This document shows, one piece after another, positions 7,096 to 13,166 of a stretch of 22,295 nt of DNA. The notes beneath the pieces are model-generated. The model was not told the origin of the DNA. It ran no database searches and saw nothing but the letters and a program-made list of their open reading frames with translations. Source of the DNA: a virus; IMG/VR virus record IMGVR_UViG_3300023119_000138, positions 1 through 22,295 of that record; one strand, written 5' to 3'. The number at the start of each line of letters is the position of its first letter. Within the stretch, counting starts at the first letter, position 1. A program made the position numbers and the translations under genes.

Positions 7096-7653
7096 TTAAC
7101 TTAAATTGTCTATTCTTATAAATTCATTACTCTGAGTATATAGACCACTATAATTTCTATAAGTATTTGCTCGTTCGTATACATTTAATAAATATCCTCT
7201 ATAATTGGAATAAATTCTTCGATAGTTGTAATTCCATGCACTACCCCAAGAAATTCCATTATCAAAATAAATATCATATCTTCTACCATACGGTTCAAAT
7301 CCTAACCAAGAATTTGGATAATAACGATTTATAGTTCCCCATTCCCAACGTTGACCAATATATTGTTGATTCCAATGATACCAAGTTATTCTTGTATCAA
7401 CATCATTCCGACTCTCTCTTTGTTGAAGTTGAATATGAGCACTACTTGCTCGATGGTCGTATCCTCTCCAATCAGAATATGCGTATCCTGAATTTGTTTG
7501 TCCAACACCAAGTGGATTTCTATCTCTACTTCGATTTACCGCGCCATAATATCCATTTCTTGCATGCCATATTGACATATAAGACCTGTAATATCTTCCA
7601 AATTCGGTGTTTATGTTTGAAGCTTCGACTCTTCCTGATGTTGATATAGGCAT
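7096..7653 (-). CDS. Trp/Tyr/Arg-rich, lysine-free probable virion (fibre-type) protein
   Basis: A 185-residue protein with extreme composition: by hand count 9 Trp, 24 Tyr and 22 Arg, but no Lys and no Cys. The opening (MPISTSGRVEASNINTEFGR), the GVGQTNSGYAYSDWRGYDH box near residues 50-65 and the stop after a short tail resemble a domain recurrent in marine phage tail and fibre proteins (ISxSxINTEFG ... YAxSDWYGYDH). I recall that family from experience and could not search it. The C-terminal half alternates aromatic and charged/polar residues, suggesting a beta-rich, ligand-binding or adhesive surface. It lies in a late-type operon with two small paralogues and the tryptophan halogenase. 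It could be a fibre tip or capsid decoration. Confidence 0.7.
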   Translation of the reverse strand: MPISTSGRVEASNINTEFGRYYRSYMSIWHARNGYYGAVNRSRDRNPLGVGQTNSGYAYSDWRGYDHRASSAHIQLQQRESRNDVDTRITWYHWNQQYIGQRWEWGTINRYYPNSWLGFEPYGRRYDIYFDNGISWGSAWNYNYRRIYSNYRGYLLNVYERANTYRNYSGLYTQSNEFIRIDNLS

Positions 7654-7655
7654 AA

Positions 7656-7892
7656 CTAAATATAATAAAGGGTTTTCGTTTCTAAATCTATATTACATTC
7701 ATGGTTATTATTTCTATTAACCACTTCCCACATATCGGTAGGCATATTAGAATCTCGTTCTACATCACCATCAACAACTTTTAGAATATCAGTTGGTTCT
7801 ATTTTTTCTTTTGTAGATTGTACTTGAAATACAATATGTTCTGGTTCACCAGAAAATCCTGCATTTACCACCTTACATAGTTCAGTTGCCAT
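7656..7892 (-). CDS. Small hypothetical protein, first gene of the halogenase operon
   Basis: A 78-residue soluble protein of unknown function (starts MATELCKVVNAGFSGEPEHI, ends ETKTLYYI) with no recognised domain. It follows a strong terminator (7971-7998) and a late-type element (7935-7942), and lies 2 nt before the Trp/Tyr-rich gene. It therefore appears to open the operon 7892-5006. The start is the only ATG near the leader. Confidence 0.7.
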   Translation of the reverse strand: MATELCKVVNAGFSGEPEHIVFQVQSTKEKIEPTDILKVVDGDVERDSNMPTDMWEVVNRNNNHECNIDLETKTLYYI

Positions 7893-7934
7893 AATAAAAT
7901 TCCTATCTAATTAAAAACTCGTATACCAATATAG

Positions 7935-7942
7935 TATAAATA
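7935..7942 (-). promoter_or_regulatory. Late-type element (TATTTATA) before the halogenase operon
   Basis: Minus-strand CTATTTATAC lies between the terminator at 7971-7998 and the ATG at 7892 (42 nt away). Terminator, element, gene is the same order seen at 20118-20165 and 21139-21199. Confidence 0.55.
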
Positions 7943-7970
7943 GTTCCTTTTAGAAATCCTATCCATGCAG

Positions 7971-7998
7971 ATAAAATTGGGTTCTTTCGAACCCAATT
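7971..7998 (-). terminator. Intrinsic terminator after the amidase gene
   Basis: A perfect 10-bp stem (AATTGGGTTC / GAACCCAATT, arms 7998-7989 and 7984-7975) closes a GAAA tetraloop and is followed by TTTTAT on the minus strand. It begins 33 nt beyond the amidase stop. The plus strand also has a T run beyond the hairpin, so it may work both ways. Confidence 0.85.
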
Positions 7999-8030
7999 GT
8001 ATTTTTTTTCTATATAACTCTTATACCACA

Positions 8031-8942
8031 TTATAATGATACTAACATATCCATCAACTCTTGTTGAGGAAATAAGTCAAATTTATCTTTACGAGTGTTA
8101 GTGTGTGTCCAAGTTCCTTTTACTTTACCATAGTAAGCATCTTCATTGAACTCAAATGCTGCAGCACCCTTTTCTTTGATTAAAGAAGGTAATCCAGCTC
8201 TGATATCAATTCCATCTCTTTCACCGATAAACTTCATCCACTTTTCTAATTGTTCGATTTGTTTATCAGAATATCTATGCCAAGTTTTATGTCCTCTAAA
8301 TTCTTCTTTTAGAGTTACGATTTGTGAATCTGCTACTTGAGTACCAGCATAAGTTTTTCCATCTACTACATATCCAAAATTACAAATCTCAATTCCTACT
8401 GAATGTACATGCATATGCTGTGAACCATTCTTACCTAAATGCCATGCGTAGTTACCTTCTGGGAAACATTGTAATAATTCACCATCGTATCTTTCATCGT
8501 TTCCTTTTACCGATGGTCCACCCATTACCCATTCAGTAGCAATAGTTCCACCATCACTATCCCAATACTCAACACACTTATAAGGATTATGCCATCCTGC
8601 AGTGTGATGTAAGAAAAGATATTCGTAGTTTACAGGTCCATGTTTATATTCATCTTCGGGCATAAAGTATTCTACATACTCTAAATCACCTTTAGTTACT
8701 TTATTCTTTGAATAGATATCTGGTGCATCTGATTCTTCTTGTCCAGTTGCATCAGTATCATTTAATCCCATTGCTGCCCATGTTCCTTTGCCAACTAAAC
8801 CATCAGCATCTAAACCATTTAGGGATTGAAAATCTTTTACGGCTTGTTCCGTACCCTTTCCGAAGATTCCATCAGCACCAAGACCTAAAAATTCTTGAAC
8901 TGCCTTTACATCTTCACCTCTTGAACCTACTTTTAATAGCAT
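8031..8942 (-). CDS. N-acetylmuramoyl-L-alanine amidase (endolysin) with peptidoglycan-binding domain
   Basis: A 303-residue cell-wall lysin expected to cut the amide bond between MurNAc and L-Ala at lysis or entry. Residues 3-58 form a PG_binding_1 repeat (LKVGSRGEDVKAVQEFLG, then DGIFGKGTEQAVKDFQ and a DGLVGKGTW turn). A Ser/Asp linker precedes an amidase_2-type domain from about 100. HHTAG at 112-116 supplies zinc ligands, with further conserved AWHLG (H168), SVGIEICNFG (181-190) and TWHRYSDKQ (220-228). No signal peptide is present, so export would need a holin or delivery on the virion; no holin is visible here. It starts 10 nt after the 133-residue gene and ends before a strong terminator. 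The lysis role is inferred from domains. Confidence 0.9.
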   Translation of the reverse strand: MLLKVGSRGEDVKAVQEFLGLGADGIFGKGTEQAVKDFQSLNGLDADGLVGKGTWAAMGLNDTDATGQEESDAPDIYSKNKVTKGDLEYVEYFMPEDEYKHGPVNYEYLFLHHTAGWHNPYKCVEYWDSDGGTIATEWVMGGPSVKGNDERYDGELLQCFPEGNYAWHLGKNGSQHMHVHSVGIEICNFGYVVDGKTYAGTQVADSQIVTLKEEFRGHKTWHRYSDKQIEQLEKWMKFIGERDGIDIRAGLPSLIKEKGAAAFEFNEDAYYGKVKGTWTHTNTRKDKFDLFPQQELMDMLVSL

Positions 8943-8952
8943 ATTTTTTTAT

Positions 8953-9354
8953 TTAGTTTTGATTAAATTCTATAACTTCAAAGATACGAGTTTGAATTCG
9001 TTTCGTACCTTCTGTATTTGTAAGAATTATTGAATTTTTAAATTTTTGCCAATCAATAACAAATGTTTTATCTAATATACCCCCATTTTCTTCTCTCACT
9101 AATTGATTTAGTGCATTAATTGTATATAGGGTATTTGATTCTTTTTTTCTGTGTATTAGAATCGTATCTTCTAAAGGTTGGGGTGGTTTGAACTCTGTAT
9201 TTATGTTGTAAGTAACATACAGCTCATCCAAATTTGATTTGTTCTGTAAAATATAGATATAGTTATATACTATCACATAAGTCTCCCTAATATCTTGTAG
9301 AGTCTTTTGTAACCCATCCTTTGAAGTAAATGTACACAATAGTTGTGTTTTCAT
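8953..9354 (-). CDS. Hypothetical protein upstream of the amidase
   Basis: A 133-residue protein with no domain I recognise. It is predicted soluble, with a hydrophobic aromatic stretch TYVIVYNYIYIL near 25-36 and alternating beta-like segments. It has its own late-type element (9383-9390) 28 nt before the ATG and is followed by the amidase after 10 nt, so the two are probably one late unit. It is unlikely to be a holin, as no segment is long and apolar enough for a clear membrane span. Confidence 0.7.
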   Translation of the reverse strand: MKTQLLCTFTSKDGLQKTLQDIRETYVIVYNYIYILQNKSNLDELYVTYNINTEFKPPQPLEDTILIHRKKESNTLYTINALNQLVREENGGILDKTFVIDWQKFKNSIILTNTEGTKRIQTRIFEVIEFNQN

Positions 9355-9382
9355 ATATTTTTCTCTCTATTAATCAATTACC

Positions 9383-9390
9383 TATAAATA
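9383..9390 (-). promoter_or_regulatory. Late-type element (TATTTATA)
   Basis: Minus-strand GATATTTATAGG in the 60-nt gap between the 684-residue gene (stop at 9415) and the 133-residue gene (ATG 9354). Spacing to the ATG is 28 nt, typical for this motif in the window. Confidence 0.55.
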
Positions 9391-9414
9391 TCACAGAATA
9401 TTTTTGGGGTATGT

Positions 9415-11469
9415 TTAATCAATACCCAACGATTTCTTCAAAGCTTGTAATTTTGTTGAGTTTGAATTGTATGATTCAAGCAATTTAATTCTTTCTTTTA
9501 TTTCTTCTTGTTGTTTAAGTGATAATTCATCAAAATCTGGATTTTTATCATCTTCAAAGTTAGATAAAATATCAGAAACCTCACCATCAACAACGGTTTT
9601 TCTATCTTTATCATCCCAAGAATTTACATCAGTATTACCATTTTTAAGAGCAAGAGAACCAAATACTGCTTGTGATACTTCTAATGTTTGTGCATTACCA
9701 ATTCCACGAGTTCTAACCCCAATTGTATAAAGTGGTAACTCTGATGTACTACCATCTTCATTTTCCACCATAATAGCAATTACAGGAACACCTCTTTTTT
9801 TAGTAATTTTTAATTTATCTTTTATTTTAGCTTCAATCTCATTACGAAGTCTTTCCTTTTCTTCATCTGATGTTGCTTTTTGATATTGAGAATATAAATC
9901 ACCGATTCCAAAAATACTTTGTATTGCATCACGAGTCATTTCCACCGCAGGGTCAGTTCCAAATACAGTTTTAAAATCACTTAAAGGTTCTTTTGGAAAT
10001 AAAGTATCAATAATATGAGTATCTTCTATAATTTTTTCTTTAGTCTTTTCCTTCATTGTATCATTTGATTGAAAAGATTCGAATATATTTTCAGTCATTT
10101 CATTATCAAGACCTCTTAACTTACCATAGATACCATGTTTATTTTCAATTTCTTTTCTTTTAAAGAACGAAGCTGCAAACTTCATATCATCGCCAGTTTT
10201 TATTTCTTTTAAAATAGAAACAAATTCTTCTGGAGTTGTACTTTTAACTGCATTATCAATCTCTTCATCAGATAGTTTTTTGGCTTGGTCTACTGAAATA
10301 CCTAATTTTCTTGATGCAATATATGCCTTTCTACTTCTAATGGCATCTTTTTTGGGCCCAAAAGTTTTATTGAATTCTTCTTCATCTTCTAATACTATCT
10401 TTGCTTGTGCCTCAAATAAACCTCTATCACCATCTATAATTTCAACTGCATTGTCAAACTCCGATTGTCTTCTATCATTATAATAATTTACTTGGCAGTT
10501 TTCTGGTAATTTAATTCCTGTTTTTTCTTCAAACTCTTTCATAGCTTTGCCATATCCACCATTTACGATGAATACTTTGAAGTCTTTTTTGAGAGAAACA
10601 CCAATAGTTGTTCCATCGTTTAATTGAACAAACATATCAGCAGAAGTTCCATGTCCTTCACTACCAACTAATTTATTACCTTGTGGAGTATCCCATGCAA
10701 AGTGTTTGATGTTTTCAAACCCATAGACGGAATTTAAATGGTCAAATACAGCAAGACCCGATTTTACCCATGCAGGTGTAAGAACGGTTTTACTATTTTT
10801 TGCAATTTCTAAAAGTTCTTGTTCAATTTCTGCTCTTGCTTCTTCGTAAGATTTACCTTCTTGCATTAGTTGTTGAATCTTTTGTCCAGCATAAACTGTT
10901 ACCGATTCACCAGTTCTTGATTCAGGTGTTCCAAGACCAACCCCTTTTTGTTGTTTCTTTGCATCTGCCTTGGTCATTAAGATTTGACTTTTAACTTTTT
11001 TAGAATCTTCCTTGGAAAGTTTTTCTTGTTCTTGTTGTGGGGTTAAGCTAGATGTTGTGTCAGAATCATCTTGAACAGTTGGGTCATGTGAAAAATCCTC
11101 TGGCCCACTTACCTCACCACCAGTTTTTTTAGTTTCCCCATCATCTCCTTGTTGAACATACTTACCATCTGCAGTTTTAGTAAATTTTGGGCCATCAAAT
11201 CCATTTTTATTTTTCTTGTATCTCTCAAAGTCTTTTGCTAATACATACCCCTTACCACCGATGCCTTTATACTTATCATCCAATCCACCATCTTCTGCCT
11301 CAAATAAATTTTGAAATAATTCATTTTTGATTTCAGCTAATCCCAATTCATCCAATACTTCAGATAAGATTGCAAGATGTTCTGATTTTTTTAAATCAAC
11401 AATTCCTTCGTTGGTTCGATACGAAACTTCGGTTAGTAAATCACTTATAAACTGCTTAAAATAATTCAT
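9415..11469 (-). CDS. Large probable virion protein with nuclease-like core
   Basis: A 684-residue protein of uncertain function. The N-terminus MNYFKQFISDLLTEV resembles the short helical capsid-targeting peptides of T4 internal head proteins, and NLFEAED places L-F-E57|A58 on the T4 prohead-protease consensus (L/I-x-E|A/G/S). Residues 60-190 are low-complexity, Gly/Lys/Asp/Gln-rich. Residues 230-310 form a compact domain in which TSADMFVQLNDGTTIGVSLKK (D278, then S292-L-K294) resembles a PD-(D/E)XK nuclease core. The C-terminal 300 residues are charged and helical, with a DDELI-type ending rich in Lys and Glu. It stands alone behind a late-type element. A packaged or injected nuclease is a reasonable guess; a structural scaffold is the alternative. 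Confidence 0.6.
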   Translation of the reverse strand: MNYFKQFISDLLTEVSYRTNEGIVDLKKSEHLAILSEVLDELGLAEIKNELFQNLFEAEDGGLDDKYKGIGGKGYVLAKDFERYKKNKNGFDGPKFTKTADGKYVQQGDDGETKKTGGEVSGPEDFSHDPTVQDDSDTTSSLTPQQEQEKLSKEDSKKVKSQILMTKADAKKQQKGVGLGTPESRTGESVTVYAGQKIQQLMQEGKSYEEARAEIEQELLEIAKNSKTVLTPAWVKSGLAVFDHLNSVYGFENIKHFAWDTPQGNKLVGSEGHGTSADMFVQLNDGTTIGVSLKKDFKVFIVNGGYGKAMKEFEEKTGIKLPENCQVNYYNDRRQSEFDNAVEIIDGDRGLFEAQAKIVLEDEEEFNKTFGPKKDAIRSRKAYIASRKLGISVDQAKKLSDEEIDNAVKSTTPEEFVSILKEIKTGDDMKFAASFFKRKEIENKHGIYGKLRGLDNEMTENIFESFQSNDTMKEKTKEKIIEDTHIIDTLFPKEPLSDFKTVFGTDPAVEMTRDAIQSIFGIGDLYSQYQKATSDEEKERLRNEIEAKIKDKLKITKKRGVPVIAIMVENEDGSTSELPLYTIGVRTRGIGNAQTLEVSQAVFGSLALKNGNTDVNSWDDKDRKTVVDGEVSDILSNFEDDKNPDFDELSLKQQEEIKERIKLLESYNSNSTKLQALKKSLGID

Positions 11470-11489
11470 GTGTAAATCTTCCTATATCC

Positions 11490-11497
11490 TATAAATA
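11490..11497 (-). promoter_or_regulatory. Late-type element (TATTTATA)
   Basis: Minus-strand AATATTTATAGG abuts the polymerase stop codon (11498-11500) and lies 20 nt before the ATG of the 684-residue gene. It would start a transcript separate from the replication-type promoter that serves the polymerase. Confidence 0.55.
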
Positions 11498-12766
11498 TTA
11501 AAGTTTTGAGTAATCCGTACCCCATGATGCCTTTATTGGGAATCCATTCGATTCTACAATTTCTTTTAATTTTAACGCATCTTCTTTAGGAGTATCTAAT
11601 GGATAAGAGAATAAGAATGAATCATAAGTATATAAGGTCAACTCAATGTCGGTTTGTTTAATAAACTCCAACACTTTCCCCATTACATTCATATTCAATT
11701 CAGTTTCAGTTGCTTGTAGTAAGTAATTAAATACTTTTTGAGGATTCGATTGTTCTATGTAATTTAAAGGTATATTTCGATTGTATGTCGATACATAACC
11801 CCTTTTCGATGATTCACTCCACATTTCCTCTATATACGCTCTAACCTTCTTATAATAAGGAATAGAATCAAACTCTTCGGGTATTCCACCATATAGTAAT
11901 TGGAAGGTAATTCCTTTGGATTCATCATAAGGAACTCCATATTGGTCTGCTAACCATTGGTGAACCGAAGTCTTTGGTAATTCGTAATCAATCAACTTAC
12001 CAATGATTCGAGGGTGATATGCATCATAATCCATTTGTAGGAATATGTGATTTGGTTTTGGGATAAAGACTTCTCTCGTACCATCCTTTTTATTTAGAGC
12101 AGAGAAGTTAATACCACCAAATCTATTCGAAGGCCTTGATGTAATCGTATATGGATTGTATTCGGTATATAAGGTGTTACCTTTGAGATGTTTAGAAGCA
12201 TTGGGATATCTATCAAAAAATTTTTCCCTATCGACTTGGACGCCGTATTTCTCGATTTCTGAAAGGAGGGGAATCATTGTATCATCAATCCAAGATTTAG
12301 TTGGAGTAGGAAGATTAAGATTGTCAACAAACGAAGTTAGATACTCACCCCATTTCATCAAAGGTGCAATCTTTCCTAAATTTTCTCTTATACCCATTCG
12401 GGTATAATGTGAGATAAATGGTTGATTTTGTACCTCATCGGGTATAGTTTGATTCTTTTCAAAGAAGTAATAATTGGATATATCAAAAATATTTTGTATC
12501 TTTGTATCCATTTGTAATAAACCTTTCTTATTCCATACCCATTTTGGTTGTGTGGAGGTTGAGAGGTCTAAATGATGGGATTTCCCATCAATATGGTTGT
12601 ATATGAGAATAAAGTCAGTATTTCCCATCCTTACGAATAAAAAGGATAGTTCATTGTTCATTGGATGCTTCTCCAAATCAGACCATATAGGAATTACAAT
12701 CGATGGTTCATTATTCCATCGTTGTAAGAATTCTTCTTTCTCTTTATTACTTTCTACTATAACCAT
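11498..12766 (-). CDS. Short family A DNA polymerase
   Basis: A 422-residue protein with the palm of Pol I / T7-type polymerases. Motif A is LQMDYDAYHPRII (catalytic D246), preceded by the ITSRPSNRFGGINFSAL and FIP stretch typical of the family. Motif B is KGITFQLLYGG (K284, Y292-G293). Motif C is YTYDSFLF (D382), where the usual His-Asp-Glu has become Tyr-Asp-Ser. The N-terminal 150 residues look like a degenerate 3'-5' exonuclease lobe (SDLE in place of DxE). It is far shorter than T7 gp5 (704) or Pol I (928). I chose ATG 12766: an upstream in-frame TTG (12778) lies inside the promoter's -7 box. It has its own replication-type promoter, yet is wedged between virion genes. It may be a repair or accessory polymerase; replicative status is uncertain. 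Confidence 0.85.
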   Translation of the reverse strand: MVIVESNKEKEEFLQRWNNEPSIVIPIWSDLEKHPMNNELSFLFVRMGNTDFILIYNHIDGKSHHLDLSTSTQPKWVWNKKGLLQMDTKIQNIFDISNYYFFEKNQTIPDEVQNQPFISHYTRMGIRENLGKIAPLMKWGEYLTSFVDNLNLPTPTKSWIDDTMIPLLSEIEKYGVQVDREKFFDRYPNASKHLKGNTLYTEYNPYTITSRPSNRFGGINFSALNKKDGTREVFIPKPNHIFLQMDYDAYHPRIIGKLIDYELPKTSVHQWLADQYGVPYDESKGITFQLLYGGIPEEFDSIPYYKKVRAYIEEMWSESSKRGYVSTYNRNIPLNYIEQSNPQKVFNYLLQATETELNMNVMGKVLEFIKQTDIELTLYTYDSFLFSYPLDTPKEDALKLKEIVESNGFPIKASWGTDYSKL

Positions 12767-12775
12767 TTGAATTGA

Positions 12776-12807
12776 CAAATATACGAAAAATATTTGAACT
12801 ATCCAAA
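12776..12807 (-). promoter_or_regulatory. Bacteroidota-type promoter E (polymerase)
   Basis: On the minus strand, TTTG at 12807-12804, a 20-nt spacer and TATATTTG at 12783-12776. It occupies the whole gap after the preceding stop codon (12808). The start codon at 12766 is only 9 nt beyond the -7 box, so the leader would be about 3-6 nt. Confidence 0.82.
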
Positions 12808-13161
12808 TTATTTTTTGTGAAATTGTAAAAGGTTAGGTAAGTAAAGTTGAATTCTTGGTATTGTTTTAGATGCTATTTGTACTGATGCAGAGTTTGATTT
12901 CTTTACATCTACCGGATTTCCTTTGATTCTCCAATCAAGTGATACACCTCTATAAAACGAAGATGTTAAAAATTTTATATAAACACCCTCGTTAACTTCA
13001 TATATTGATGAATGCTCATCGTTTACCTTTTGAATAAAATATCGAGTAATATAACCCACTTTATATTCTATTTCCTTTGGTGTAGGTATATGAGTGCGTA
13101 TCTTTGTATTATTATACTCCGATGAATTATTAGAAATTTTATTATATCTATCAATACTCAT
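12808..13161 (-). CDS. Conserved-looking small tail-module protein
   Basis: A 117-residue soluble protein with aromatic/basic motifs (YKVGYITRYFIQKVNDEHSS about 33-52, RGVSLDWRIKG about 72-82, and the ending LYLPNLLQFHKK). It starts 5 nt after the hub gene and is the last gene of the tail-module run before promoter E. I believe similar proteins sit next to gp53-like genes in marine T4-like phages, but cannot verify it. A minor baseplate or neck component is likely from position. Confidence 0.7.
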   Translation of the reverse strand: MSIDRYNKISNNSSEYNNTKIRTHIPTPKEIEYKVGYITRYFIQKVNDEHSSIYEVNEGVYIKFLTSSFYRGVSLDWRIKGNPVDVKKSNSASVQIASKTIPRIQLYLPNLLQFHKK

Positions 13162-13166
13162 GTCTA

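Noticed and set aside
9407-9427. Hairpin GGGTAT/ATACCC at the end of the 684-residue gene as a terminator
   Set aside because: On the minus strand it is followed by A residues and not T, and the stem has only six pairs with a 9-nt loop.
12767-12778. In-frame TTG start for the polymerase four codons upstream
   Set aside because: It overlaps the -7 box of promoter E, so it would not be in the transcript; ATG 12766 is preferred.
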